Program-made: the position numbers and the translations under genes
The notes under the pieces: model-generated
What the model was told of the DNA's origin: nothing
The model's database searches: none
Seen by the model: only the letters and a program-made list of their open reading frames with translations
Shown here: one piece after another, positions 41,895 through 52,909 of the stretch
Numbering within the stretch: the stretch's first letter is position 1
Layout: every line of letters starts with the position of its first letter
Assembly: GCA_013995675.1 (NCBI GenBank)
Contig: VWRR01000012.1
Span: forward strand, 372,001 to 436,000
Source: Cyanidiococcus yangmingshanensis
Lineage: Eukaryota; Rhodophyta; Bangiophyceae; Cyanidiales; Cyanidiaceae
Direction: 5' to 3'
Length of the DNA: 64,000 nucleotides

Positions 41895-44576
41895 ATGCCG
41901 ACCGAGGACTCCCTGGATGATCACTTGGAGCTCCGGCCACCTTCGGGGACAATGGATGATGAAGAGGTTATTGAAGACTTTGTTCTCGATGTGGAAGCGA
42001 CGGAGCGAGAGGAGCGCGTCAACGACCGTATCCCGTTCTTCCGTCCTCGGGACGGCCCCGACGAGGACGCTGACGCCGCGACTGATCAGAGGCTGAAGCA
42101 GCGCTCGCGACAGAGGGTAAATCCATTTCAGGAGTCGCTCAAGAGTCGAATGATTTGGTGGTTTCGAGACCACTGGCGAATATGGTTTTACGCGATTCTT
42201 GGTGCGATCTCGCTGTCGCTTTTGCTTTATCTGCTGTCGAACTGGAGTTTTGGCCGAGGAGCCCATCAATCGGACCTGAGTTCTGCTCAGTTATCGCGGC
42301 TGATGTTGTTTGGTGGTCATCCTTACTGGCATGGGTTGCTGCAGCGCCAACCTGATCCGAAACGGATGAAGCTTTTGTTGCATCAGCTCACAGCCGAGCC
42401 GCACATGAGTGGTACGTTGGCGTCCCAGCGTATCGCTACCATGATTCGCGACGAGTGGCGCGCTGCAGGTATCCCAGCAGAGCTGGAAAGTTTCCAGGTG
42501 TTGCTGGGCAGTGAACCTTCCCGTCTCGTCGTTCGATGGAGTGACACCGGCTCGCGCGCGTCAGAGACACCCATCGTTGACTTGACTGAGCCGAGCATTG
42601 GAAGTGATCCCGCCACTCGGGAGGTATCCAACGCGACAACATTCCATGGTTACTCTGCATCAGGCACGATTCGACAGGCACCGATTGTCTACGTGAACTA
42701 CGGCAGACCGGAGGACTATGCGGAACTGGCGCGAAGACAAATCAATGTGACTGGACGCATCGTTCTCGTTCGCTATGGAAATATGTTCCGCGGTCTCAAA
42801 GTGCTTCATGCTCAAACACGAGGGGCTGCTGCCGTGTTCATTTACTCCGACCCAGGTGATGACGGGGCTTCACGCGGACGCACTTATCCGGATGGACCCT
42901 GGCGTCCCGCTCGAGCCGTTCAACGTGGCTCCGTCCAGTTTAACACTGTGTGTGTCGGTGATCCGTCAACACCAGGTTATGGCTCGACGGAGTCAGTGCC
43001 GCGCCGCTCTTACGAAGAAGCTGTCCAGCACTCGTGTCTGCCATCCATTCCTTCGGTCCCGATATCGGCCGCAAGTGCAGAACGACTCTTCCGGCGTATG
43101 CACTCATCATGGCAGAAGCGTAGCGACGATAACGAATCCCTGCTAACGTCCGTGACAGCGCCGACTGCTTTCCGCGGTGGTTTCGACCCGTCGCTCTACG
43201 TTCTTCGTGGCGCCGACGATGTGCTGCTCGACCTGGAAGTTGTCCACAACTATACGCTGAAACCCATCTACAACGTGATCGGGGTGATTCCGGGTGCCCA
43301 TGGTGATCTCGAAAGCGATCGTGAGATCGTTTTTGGCAACCACCATGATGCCTGGGTCTTTGGGGCAGTCGACCCGCATACAGGAACGCTGGTGCAGATG
43401 GAGACCGTTCGGGCGTTTGGAGAGCTCTTGCGACAAGGCTGGCGGCCGCGTCGAACGCTTGTATTCGCTTCCTGGGACGCTGAAGAATGGGGCACTATTG
43501 GTTCCGTCGAACACGTCGAGACGAACCTAGAGTCTCGTATCCGTGGCCGTACGCTGGCCTACCTCAATGCGGACGTGATTGTCAGCGGTGCGACAGCTCG
43601 TATCGAACTGGCGGGTTCGCCGTTATTTACCCAAGCAGCAGAACAGGCAATGCGCGGCCTTATCGACCCAATCACCGCGACGCCTCTGCTTGAGGACTGG
43701 AAAGCTCGTCGTCGAAATGCATCTCGGGTCGCCGGAGCAGTGCCAAGAGCTGCTGTGCGCTCACCTACGAATGATAACATTCAGGATCTCGAGAAAGAGG
43801 CCAGACAAGGAGAGCATCTCACAGCGACCGCGTGGGTGCCATTACTGCACCTCCTCGGTGGCGGTAGTGACCATACCGCCTATCTGCACCACGCTGGAGT
43901 CAGTTCATTGGACATTGGGTTTGATGAGCTCGATCACTCGTCGTATCCGGTGTATCACTCCATCTATGACGATGAGGCCTATTTTCTCCGTTTCACAGAC
44001 CCGGATTTTCGTCTTCATCGGGTCGCCACCCAGTTTGTCGGTGCGCTGCTGCTGGATCTCGTTGATGCCCCGTTGGTGCCACTGAATGCCACCGAGTATG
44101 TGCACTGGTTTCAATATCATCTTCGTCAACTGGAAGCGACCCGCCCTGATCTCTTGAGTGTTGTTCAGCGGACGCTGCAGCCAGCGATCACCGAGCTCGC
44201 GAGTGCAGCAGCGAAACTGGCCACGAGTCGTAACACCTACGTCGAACAATGCCTCGCACGAAGCGACTGTGCTGCATCCTTAGCCAATCGATACAGTCGT
44301 CGGATACTAGACCGCGATATTCAGAAGGTTGCACGGTTGAATCAGGTGCTGATGGAGTTCGAACGAGCACTGATCCATGTCGACGGAATTCCTGGTCGTT
44401 CGTGGTATCGTCACGTGGCGGTGGCACCTCATCCAGACATGGGCTATAGTGCTGTTGCCTTTCCGTATATTCATGGCGCATCGTCGTCGGATGAGCAGCG
44501 CTTCCAGGTGACTGCAGCCGCCATCCAGCGAGCTGCACGTGTGCTCATGGATGCAGTGTCCACAACGGAATCTTGA
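41895..44576 (+). CDS. Glutamate carboxypeptidase II / transferrin-receptor-like M28 metallopeptidase
   Basis: It is a type II membrane protein: an acidic cytosolic N-terminus of about 95 residues, then one helix (FYAILGAISLSLLLYLLSNW) and a large ectodomain. The protease-associated domain has VYVNYGRPEDYAELA, GRIVLVRYGNMFRGLKV and AAAVFIYSDPGDDG. The two-zinc peptidase domain keeps all ligands: NHHDAWVFGAVDPHTG (His, Asp), SWDAEEWG (catalytic and ligand Glu), LNAD (Asp) and YHSIYDD (His). A dimerisation-type domain closes the protein. Family members cleave C-terminal glutamate or act as vacuolar/ER peptidases; the natural substrate is not predictable. ATG at 41895 used. About 890 residues, a little longer than animal enzymes, with no frame break. 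Confidence 0.92.
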   Translation: MPTEDSLDDHLELRPPSGTMDDEEVIEDFVLDVEATEREERVNDRIPFFRPRDGPDEDADAATDQRLKQRSRQRVNPFQESLKSRMIWWFRDHWRIWFYAILGAISLSLLLYLLSNWSFGRGAHQSDLSSAQLSRLMLFGGHPYWHGLLQRQPDPKRMKLLLHQLTAEPHMSGTLASQRIATMIRDEWRAAGIPAELESFQVLLGSEPSRLVVRWSDTGSRASETPIVDLTEPSIGSDPATREVSNATTFHGYSASGTIRQAPIVYVNYGRPEDYAELARRQINVTGRIVLVRYGNMFRGLKVLHAQTRGAAAVFIYSDPGDDGASRGRTYPDGPWRPARAVQRGSVQFNTVCVGDPSTPGYGSTESVPRRSYEEAVQHSCLPSIPSVPISAASAERLFRRMHSSWQKRSDDNESLLTSVTAPTAFRGGFDPSLYVLRGADDVLLDLEVVHNYTLKPIYNVIGVIPGAHGDLESDREIVFGNHHDAWVFGAVDPHTGTLVQMETVRAFGELLRQGWRPRRTLVFASWDAEEWGTIGSVEHVETNLESRIRGRTLAYLNADVIVSGATARIELAGSPLFTQAAEQAMRGLIDPITATPLLEDWKARRRNASRVAGAVPRAAVRSPTNDNIQDLEKEARQGEHLTATAWVPLLHLLGGGSDHTAYLHHAGVSSLDIGFDELDHSSYPVYHSIYDDEAYFLRFTDPDFRLHRVATQFVGALLLDLVDAPLVPLNATEYVHWFQYHLRQLEATRPDLLSVVQRTLQPAITELASAAAKLATSRNTYVEQCLARSDCAASLANRYSRRILDRDIQKVARLNQVLMEFERALIHVDGIPGRSWYRHVAVAPHPDMGYSAVAFPYIHGASSSDEQRFQVTAAAIQRAARVLMDAVSTTES

Positions 44577-44980
44577 TGAAGCGGGCCACCAATCAACGTG
44601 CTTTGCAGCTTCTCTTCGTTCCTGATAAGGCCAGCAATTGCAAGCTGCTTCTCTTACGCTTCCGTCACAGGCCAGAGCTGATAAACACAGCTGGTCTGGT
44701 CGATCAGTTGGAGGCATTCACGCCGCACAAGGTGCTTGCGATCCATTTGCTCATTGCGCTGGATCAAACCGCTGGACTCGGAACAGCAGTTTGAGGTCTT
44801 CTCACGAAACCAGTTCAATAAAAGGTGAATTCGTCTCTTCTTGGAGTTTATTCCTGAAAAAAAACTCGATGAGCATCTTTTTCGTCAGGAAGCGATGATC
44901 ATAGCGCCTCGATCCAACACGAAATAAACTTGGTCACTGCCGGGGAACTTGTTCGCGAAGCGAATAGGAAAGAACCGAGT
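44577..44980. other. Short intergenic region between convergent genes
   Basis: No supported gene. It holds the 3' ends of the peptidase and OTU genes. AT-rich patches such as ttcctgaaaaaaaactcg may hold 3'-processing signals. Confidence 0.45.
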
Positions 44981-46598
44981 CTACGGCTGTTCGTATCGGG
45001 GACTCTGCCGTGGCAACAGAAGGTCATAGTGCTGCGACCGATATCGTATATTCACCGGCTCGGAGACAAAGCTTCGACCGTAGACGACCACCAGGAACAC
45101 ATTCGCCTGGTCGCCAGCCTCACCGTGATTGGCAGCGCTGGTTGAAGCGCGAGCCTCTGGGCCGCCCTGTGCATCCATGTAGACGCAGATTGGGGTTAGC
45201 AAAAGCGGACCCAGGACGAGCAGTTCTGGCTCGCCAGCAAACTCGTCGCTGTGCAGCAAGCGACGTAAATGTTCGTCAAAATCGCCCTCGATGACCTGAT
45301 CTCGGAGGAAAAGATCTCGGTGCTTGCGCATCTCCCGAACACAGAGGTAACGCAGCATATCCGCTTCGCGCCGTTCCCGTCTCTCTGTCCATTTCGGACC
45401 CGGATAAAGACCAGCGTGAAAGGCCAGGCCGCGCGCTACCGAGCGAAATAAGCAGCGGCCGTCTCCTATGGTCCGGTCAACACGTAAAAGACCAGACATA
45501 TCCCGCATGGTTGATTCCCTTTTCAAAACGGCACCCGAGTCATAGAAGGTTGCGCTATTGAAACTCAAGTATCGATGAGGAATCGCATGACGTTCCTGGT
45601 CTGTCACTGGTCTCACTCGAGCCGCGGCGCCGTTCTGAAACAAGACGCCTCGCGCGCTCTCCCGAACACGCCGAAAGGCATCCGGTGAGGCATCTCGCAG
45701 CGCATAAACTTGCAAGCGTTGAATCAGCGACTCTAGACGGAGCAGCAGACTGTGGATCCTTTGCGCTCTCCGTGGATGTCGCAGCGACGAAACGATGACC
45801 ATCTCGCGTCGCAGATCCGCCATGTGGCAGAGCAGGTCGACGGCAGAGTCCTCGGATCGCACCATACTGACCTGCTCCTCGAGATCCGCCAGCGCATTCG
45901 TGAGCGCCTCAAGTTCCAGGCTCCCTGAACTAGAGCGAGTTGAACTTTTCGACAGCCGGTTCGAGATCAGCGAGTCCTCACGGGCATCCGGAGGAGCACT
46001 GACGTCAGCGAACGTTTCCTGTTTTCGTGTAGCAGTCGACTTGCGAGGGACCAACGCTCGGGCACTCGTGGTCTCCAAGGACGGCTCCAAACCTGAAACC
46101 TCGCGCTCAATTCTCTTCAGATTTAATCGAGGAAATAGAAGCGATTGTTCGTCCTCGCTGCTGGAGGAGATTGCAAACGGCACAGAAGGTTTTTCGGAGG
46201 GTCCCAAACGCCCCCGAACGTCGCCGCGTCCTAAACACTGACCCATGGGCCAACTCGTGTTCCAACTCAAAGAAGGCGTCTCGTAGATATTTCTCTTCAC
46301 ACAACGTTCCAGGATACTCTTAAACAACGCTAGTGACGCAGACTCGTGCAAGTCTCTCGAGCCGGGTCGTCGTTGAAGCACGTACCCCAACCAGCCCTTG
46401 GCTCTAGGGAACGCGCTTCCTAGCAACGAAAGTGCCTTTTGCGAGTACCCTGGCGAGCGCAGACCAGCGCTGACTGAAACATACCTGGAGCGGTCCCGCA
46501 GCAAAGCGCCCTGGTCTCGTTCCTGCTGGAAAAGCGCGCGAAAACGCACTCCTGAACACTGTGCTTTCAAGCGTGCACTTGCCAGTCGATGTTTGCAT
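44981..46598 (-). CDS. OTU-family cysteine protease (deubiquitinase)
   Basis: The C-terminal OTU domain has the catalytic loop VDRTIGDGRCLFRSVARG (Asp and Cys) and, at its end, the catalytic His in SQHYDLLLP. Between them LLHSDEFAGEPELLVLGPLL resembles the family's substrate-facing segment. It should remove ubiquitin or a relative. A coiled, Leu-rich region precedes the OTU domain (ALTNALADLEEQV). The open frame reaches 46612 but contains no ATG before 46246. An ATG at 46598 in the neighbouring frame (MQTSTGKCTLEST) would join by a single +1 change at a GGG, which I take as the likelier start. If so, the N-terminus is Ser/Arg-rich and may be a targeting peptide. Confidence 0.85.
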
Positions 46599-46706
46599 TC
46601 GGAGAGGTTCACGGTGTGTACAAAGATGAATCAAAACAATCCATTTTGTCTGAACATTTGCGAACCACACAAGCGACCGCCGCGTGGCGGCACGCATCTT
46701 GAAACA

Positions 46707-46716
46707 GACACGTGTC
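46707..46716. promoter_or_regulatory. Palindrome gacacgtgtc (first copy, OTU promoter)
   Basis: A perfect 10-bp palindrome, core of the 12-mers seen upstream of MCM8 and the DONSON-like gene, about 110 bp upstream of the OTU start. A second copy follows 46 bp away. Confidence 0.5.
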
Positions 46717-46752
46717 CCGGACGATCTTCCTTCGTCCACGCATCGTAGGGAC

Positions 46753-46762
46753 GACACGTGTC
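46753..46762. promoter_or_regulatory. Palindrome gacacgtgtc (second copy, OTU promoter)
   Basis: The second perfect copy is spaced 46 bp from the first. Paired sites suggest cooperative binding. Confidence 0.5.
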
Positions 46763-47844
46763 CCTGGCTATGCAAAGACCTTTCCGATTTCGTAGACCTT
46801 TATGAGAGACATGCAAGCATAATGAAGCATACTGTTCTCAAAACGCAAATGCAGGCCCTGCACTGTTTTGCTCTCGGGCTTTATGTAACGTTCCGTTGTT
46901 GTTCGGGACCGAGATATGGTGAACTTTTTGGGAACCATTGAGGTATTGATGATGATCCAAAAGACCGATGTGCAGTACGGTGCCAGAACTCGCAATGATG
47001 CAACGAAGAAGAATGCGGTGGCAAGGCCCAAAAGAGATGATCACTTTGGGTATCGAGTTCGTCTCAGAATCGAGAACGCAACCTACTCCTAGTTTTTCCA
47101 AAGCCGAAAAGTTTCTGGAAGATGCCAGGTCGAGTTGGCTCTCTCAGACGTATGCGAGACGAGGAAACAATTCAGTCGGCGCTTGGCACTTCTCCCAAGT
47201 GAGTATGGCCTCACGAGTGTTCTGAATGGGATGTGCCTCTTTGATTTCAATGGTGTCTGCGCCATGACGGGATCGAATCAGGCCGCTTGTCGGGGCCACA
47301 ACCTGGGCTCGATGATCAAGCGTCTGTGCCGAGTGAGACGGAAACTGCAAGAGGGCTCTAGAACCTCGTTAGACATCGTCGCATGACCGTCACGGCAGTT
47401 TCATGCGATATGGTGCTGCCGTTTCGTGCGCACTTGTACAGCGCGACGCCTTCCGAGCCCCCTATCGAGTGCGAAGCATCGCAAATCTCTTCAATGCACT
47501 CATCAAGTCCGTAGAGATTCGCCACGTCGAGTCGGTTCCAGGTTCCATTCATTGCCGCTCGGCCAAGACCGCTCACCAAGCCATGGCCATTTTTAGACAA
47601 GTAGTCTATAGCTCATTTGAGACTTGTCTCTGGGTAATCGCTTCGAGTTTGCAGGCAGTGCAGCGAGTGGATCGAGACATACCGGCCGCCGCTGTCGCCG
47701 CGAAACCGTCTCCCTTTGTGAAGTATCCGACGATCTCCTGGATAGCGTTGCTGAAACCCTCATCACCATTGAGTCTCAGTGCTCAGCGCAGATTCACATA
47801 CCAAGTGACGACGTAGCGATTCCAGCCGAGCACAGTCGCTGTTT

Positions 47845-48475
47845 TCAGTAACGGAATCGTTGGGTTTCCTTCCGCTGCGTCCGCTCCTCAAAGCCACGAA
47901 GCCATTGCTGTGTATCGAAGACCACCGGTAAGAAATGGATACTCCCACGACCATCATAGCTCTCTGTCTCGCGGAAGTAGAACAGGACTGGGAACCGCGA
48001 CCACCACAACTTCCAGTATTCGATACGATCATAGTGCCAGCCTCGCACATAGTGATAGCCGTCTAAAGCAGCGTCCTTCACCCCAGCAACTTGCGACTCT
48101 CCAGATGATCCTCGCCTCCAAACCTCAATGGAATCCGGTCCAAACCGAAATCGCAATAGCAACCCTGCATTGATGACCAGGAAGACACCCAAAAGCCCAA
48201 CAGGTACTGCAAAGACTTTACCTGCGCCACCACCGGCGCCAGCCAGCACTCCAGACAAACCCAGCACCACCAAAGGCAGCGTCAAGTTCGGTCGGACGGT
48301 AAACGGCTCGTACGGAGTCAGCGTACAACGTAGTTGTGGGGGCTTACGAGTCTGACGCTCCCCGAAACTCAACTCGTGTGCGGATGACTGCCCGACGTCG
48401 GAGACGGCTACAGACAGGGCGCTGCTTCGTTACCACCACCGTTGGGGCTGTCGAGAAAGCCAGCCTCCCGAGCAT
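47845..48475 (-). CDS. DUF3119-like plastid membrane protein (changes frame once)
   Basis: The mature part has two hydrophobic segments (LPLVVLGLSGVLAG and VPVGLLGVFLVINAGLLL) followed by a soluble domain with WHYDRIEYWKLWWSRFPVLFYFRE and HFLPVVFDTQQWLRGFEER. This arrangement recalls the cyanobacterial/plastid DUF3119 family of unknown function. Upstream, in the frame one base before, an ATG at 48475 opens a typical transit peptide (MLGRLAFSTAPTVVV, then many Arg). The two join by +1 within a GGGG run at about 48357-48362. The family assignment is from memory of the pattern and should be treated as probable. Confidence 0.68.
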
Positions 48476-48804
48476 CACTGACAAACAACTTGACAATCTG
48501 AAACGTTTCGATGAATGAGAAGCGGCCAGTCTCGACCTCCAGCAAAACAACGCAATGGAAGCGTTCAGAAAGTGATCAGCCGTTGTATGGTACCTCGAGT
48601 GAGCGCCTTGCGGGGAATCTCCGCGTCTCGCTCGGTTCGCGTGCACAACAAGGTGCTCAGCGCTCTATCGCGAACATAGGGGCATCTGTTTGGGTTCTGG
48701 GTTGAATAGGAGACCGATACTTGACGCCTTTACTGCTCTTGATGAAGCACACTGCGGTCTTAGGAGGCGAGCACAAGCCATCGTCTAGGCTAGGGTTTCT
48801 GGCG

Positions 48805-50149
48805 ATGGCACTGGAGAGGCCCTCGACGCTCCGCGGTGCAACTGGTCCCTCGTTGATCCGGGAGTGCTTCGCTTCCTCGGTGGTGCACCCGCCGATACAA
48901 CAACAAGGCTTCTGCCGGTATCGCCAGCGTCACGGTCATCATCGGTTGCGAGTTGAACGGCACGCCAAACGACGGGCTTGGCTAGTTTGCGTAGCGCACG
49001 CCTCTTGGCGGAAAGCGGCGAGCAGCCCTTTTCGCCGCAGCGTGGCTGTTTCTCTCCGGTGATAGCCAAGCAGCGCTGTCTTCCCCAAGTACTGCAGCGT
49101 CGTCGCACGTGCTTGCTTTCGGGGCGCCAGAGGCCGTCGCTGCAGTGACCACGCTCAGCGAAACTGAACTGAGCCCCGAGGAAAGAGCCACGGTGGCACT
49201 TTTCGAGCGAAACCGCGATGCCGTGGTGCTCGTCACGACACTAGTTGAGCGACGTGACTTTTCGTCGTTGAATGTGCTCGAAATCCCTTCCGGCAATGGC
49301 TCAGGCTTCATTTGGGACAAGGATGGGCATCTTGTCACCAACTTTCATGTCGTTCGCCAAGCGGAGGCGGCTCGTGTCACCATGGCTGACGGCAAGACCT
49401 ATCCGGCACGTCTTGTTGGCTACGACGCTGACAAGGACGTGGCTGTCCTCAAGATCGATGCTCCGTCGGAAACGCTCCATCCAGTTGTTTTGGGTTCCTC
49501 GGCTGGACTGCGCGTCGGACAGCGAGCGTACGCGATTGGAAATCCCTTTGGACTGAACGAGACGATGACGCAGGGCATTATTAGCGGTTTGGGGCGTGAG
49601 ATCCGCTCTCCGACCGGTCGTCCAATCAACAATGTACTGCAGACGGATAGTGCAATCAATCCGGGTAACTCAGGCGGTCCTCTGCTTGACTCTCAGGGCC
49701 GTGTCATTGGTATGACGACGGCAATCTATTCCCCTAGTGGGGCGAGCGCTGGTGTTGGGTTCGCGATTCCCATCGATACCCTCAAGACGGTCGTGAATAC
49801 GCTGATCAAATACGGCAAAGTGACGCGTCCAATGATTGGCATCTCGTATCTGGAGAGTAGCCAGGCGCAAATTCTCGGCATTCATGAAGGAGTTCTGGTT
49901 TTGGATGTGCCAGCAGGGAGCGAGGCTGCCAAAGCCGGCCTTCGTGGTACTCATCGATCAGCGTTTGGTCAGATGGAACTCGGCGATATCATTGTTGGTC
50001 TCGATGGCGTACCGGTCCGCAACGAGGCGGATTTATTCAAGGTTCTGGAAGAGAAGAGGCCAGGCCAGATCGTGACCTTGGAGGTCATCCGAGGCAACGA
50101 CCCAACCAATCGCGTCAAACTACAGATCAAACTCAGCAGTTCCCAGTGA
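48805..50149 (+). CDS. Deg/HtrA-type serine protease, probably thylakoid lumen (DEG1-like)
   Basis: This trypsin-like protease has an intact triad: His in LVTNFHVV, Asp in DKDVAVLKID and Ser in NPGNSGGPLLD. One PDZ domain follows (LELGDIIVG-like MELGDIIVGLDGVPV). Deg1 enzymes degrade damaged photosystem proteins in the lumen. Just before the protease domain, in the same frame, a twin-Arg signal is visible (KRRAALFAAAWLFLSG, cleavage after SQA), which fits Tat import into the lumen. The frame opens only at about 48995. The transit peptide probably comes from the preceding frame (Met at 48805, MALERPSTLRG), joined by +1. The start is therefore uncertain, the protease part certain. Confidence 0.9.
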
Positions 50150-50662
50150 TTGGGCTCGAATGTATCCCAAAGCAATCAGAACGACTCGTGTATTTTTGCG
50201 CGGATGATGAGCTGCTCGTCGAGGACGCTGAACACAAGGCGTCGACGATTCCCTCAAAACCGAATCGTAGGAGCACGACACGCCACGTCCTAAAGGTTGG
50301 AGTTCTCCCTGCGTTCGTTGGAGACCTGTAGGACGCTGTCATGAAGCGACTCGATCAATGCCGATGACATCGCCGATAAACGAGCGGACCAAACCAGCTG
50401 ATCGGTCGAGAAAAGGAGCAGAGGATGCACAGGATCCGTGTACCACGAGACTGCTTCGAGGGACACCCGCATCACCACCATCGGACTCTTTTAGGGTCAT
50501 CTAGTGAAATTTTTTAGAGGCATCTCTGGAGTAGCGACCAAAGCATCGCACCAATCCGCCGCCTACTTTATCGTGTTTCCAGCTCACGACCGTACCGTTT
50601 CCATGAGCTCGGTGTCCACTCTAACTCGGGTGTCGCTACAGTCCACCGCAATGAACTACTCA
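50150..50662. other. Intergenic region between convergent protease and AUH genes
   Basis: No supported gene. Only short overlapping frames. Confidence 0.45.
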
Positions 50663-51541
50663 TCATTGGCCGGTGAACTGGGGCGGACGCTTCTCCGCAA
50701 ATGCTCGCAAACCCTCCAATCGATCCTCGGTTCCAAATGTCTCTGCGTAACAGTTGCTCTCAATTTCCAGACCACAAGCTAGTGAGCCAGCGTCGATGCC
50801 GTCATCCACTGCCCGTTTGGCCAACTGCAATGCAACTGGACTGCGAGATAAAAGGGACGCTGCCATTCGGAGCGCTTCTGCAGTGGTTCCGTCCATCGTT
50901 GCAGTTGTCGCCTCAGTGGGCGGCACGAGATGGTTCACCAGGCCAAGATTAAGCGCGTCTCTGGCTTCGAGACGACGGCCCAGCAGAATGACCTCCTTCG
51001 CTCGCGCGACACCAATGAGTCGAGGGAGGCGTTGCGTGCCACCAGCACCAGGAAGAATGCCCAGCCCGGTCTCTGGAAGTGCCAGTATGGCCCCTTCATG
51101 AGCGACTCGAAAGTCACAAGCGAGCGCAAGTTCAAGACCACCACCGTAAGCGCCACTGCGTAGCGCTGCAATGGTGATACAGGGCAGCGTCGCTAACATA
51201 TGGAGCGTTTCGCGCAGCGTGTTCGTAAAGTTGCGCTGTTGCTCGATACTTTGTGCGGCTCTCTCCTTCAAGTCTGCTCCCGCAGAGAAAATCCGTTCAT
51301 GAGCAGAGGCCAAGACCAGCACTGCACACCGCACGGGACGAGACAAGGCCAGTCGGCGTACCTCACGAATATGCAGACGGAGCGCTTCGACGAGTTCGGT
51401 GTTCAGTGAGTTGGCTCTCTCCGGTCGGTTTAAAGTCAGCAGCGTGACTCGATCAATTGGCTCACTCGACTGAATCACCGCTGATGCCGCTCCACTACAA
51501 GCTCGACACAGAAGACGACTTGAAGGGAGCTTGCGCCACAT
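50663..51541 (-). CDS. AUH: 3-methylglutaconyl-CoA hydratase (AUH-type enoyl-CoA hydratase), mitochondrial
   Basis: It hydrates 3-methylglutaconyl-CoA to HMG-CoA, the step after methylcrotonyl-CoA carboxylase in leucine breakdown. The crotonase fold is complete: LLTLNRPERANSLN, oxyanion loop FSAGADLKER, catalytic loops AYGGGLELALACDFRV and PETGLGILPGAGGTQRL (two Glu), then FAEKRPP at the C-terminus. The ATG at 51541 gives MWRKLPSSRLLCRA, an Arg/Ser-rich mitochondrial presequence. Crotonases are hard to tell apart by sequence; the two carboxylase genes and the isovaleryl-CoA dehydrogenase gene next door make AUH the best call. Confidence 0.85.
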   Translation of the reverse strand: MWRKLPSSRLLCRACSGAASAVIQSSEPIDRVTLLTLNRPERANSLNTELVEALRLHIREVRRLALSRPVRCAVLVLASAHERIFSAGADLKERAAQSIEQQRNFTNTLRETLHMLATLPCITIAALRSGAYGGGLELALACDFRVAHEGAILALPETGLGILPGAGGTQRLPRLIGVARAKEVILLGRRLEARDALNLGLVNHLVPPTEATTATMDGTTAEALRMAASLLSRSPVALQLAKRAVDDGIDAGSLACGLEIESNCYAETFGTEDRLEGLRAFAEKRPPQFTGQ

Positions 51542-52909
51542 GCTCGCCACGAACAGAGCCGACTGCCAGCTTCGTCGTTTCGTCTCGAGCGCCCTAGCCC
51601 GGACTTGCTACCCCAAGAAAAGAACCAATCGATGCTTCTTAGAATCAACGTCCTATTCGAACCTCGAGTGTCGTCAGTGCCAAAAGGGGCACGCGCAAGT
51701 CGCTGGACCAACGAGTCAGCGTACTCCCAGGGAAGCGTCTTCAGGCACACAAACGCCGTGCCCAAACCCTGCCGTAGACCGCTGAAAACGCCCGGTGAAC
51801 GATAACCTCGACGTTTCAGATGATTCAGTTCATGGGGTCCCAGTAGTTGGTGAACTATTGAAGATGGAATTCACTTTCAACGTCGAACGAGGCAGCGAAA
51901 GATAACCAAGCTCGAAACGAGATAGACTGGAAGCGGCGTCTCTGGCCTGGGACGCACCAACGTACCAACGTCTGTTCGCAAGGCAGTCGATCAGATCAAA
52001 GTAATCAACAGCCTTTTCATCATGCAGAGCGTATAACTCGCTCAAAATGAACTGTGGGACGATGAAAACGAGACGAGTCAGGCGAACAAGTGTTTCGAAC
52101 GGGGTCGTCACTATGACCTCTACGGAGAGGCGACGGGTTTCAATCACGGACTTTGCGAGCCGTACACGCCAAGAACTTTACACGATAGTCATTTCCAAGA
52201 TATCCCAACGCCACGATAGAAGCGTGATTCAAGAAGAGGTGTGCTCCGGTTCGATAAGCGTGCTGGGTCGCGGCGAGAGTTTGACACCAATACCCTGGAC
52301 GAGTCCAAACGAGTGCAGAGGAAGCAACCGTCACCACCAGATCGTACAACGTCCCGTCCAGTCCTCGTCAAACGATCCCTGAACTTTGCTTGGAGACATG
52401 ATTGTGTTTCCGTGCTCAGCGAGAAACAGCCCGAACAACGGAACGGACTTGGCCGGAGTATCCTGCACCTCCTGCTCTGGATGAGAGCGATCGTTCCAGT
52501 TTAGGATCAGTTCACGGACTATTCTTGTCTGTTTCGTTATTCATGTTAACGAGATGGTTATATTAAGGTGGCTTGAGATCCTCGTTCCGCAACTAGGCAG
52601 GAAACAGGGACGCTTCATGAAAGAATGAACTCTGTACAGACTTGAGCCGAACAGCGTTTCGCAAAAAGCATGGCATAGACCCGTAGTATGGCACGTACGG
52701 ACTCGGTCGTCATATTCTAGTCCAAGAGGGTATCTTGAAGAAGGGAAACGATTCGATAAAAAACAAACCAAGCCTGATCGTATCCGCGGTTGTCATGCTC
52801 CTGGGGGACAGGACGCTGCGATTCATTGAAGAGCCACACTCCAAGCCCCCAAACGCATATACTCATGGAGCGACGATGATCGTCTATTCATTCGGAGCAG
52901 ATAGCCCAT
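51542..52909. other. 1.4-kb gap; possible interrupted minus-strand gene
   Basis: Between about 51480 and 52400 several minus-strand segments read protein-like in consecutive +1 frames (for example SVEVIVTTPFETLVRLTRL, FELGYLSLPRSTLKVNS and FVCLKTLPWEYADSLVQRL). Together they could be one gene of about 300 codons of unknown family, but none has a motif and the last overlaps the AUH start. It may be a real gene with frame changes, a decayed gene, or chance. The part from 52400 to 52909 shows nothing. Confidence 0.3.

Larger units (their letters stand above)
46599..47844. other. 1.2-kb intergenic region with OTU gene promoter elements
   Basis: No gene is supported; the frames on both strands lack motifs. 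It contains two copies of the GACACGTGTC palindrome close to the OTU start. Confidence 0.5.
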
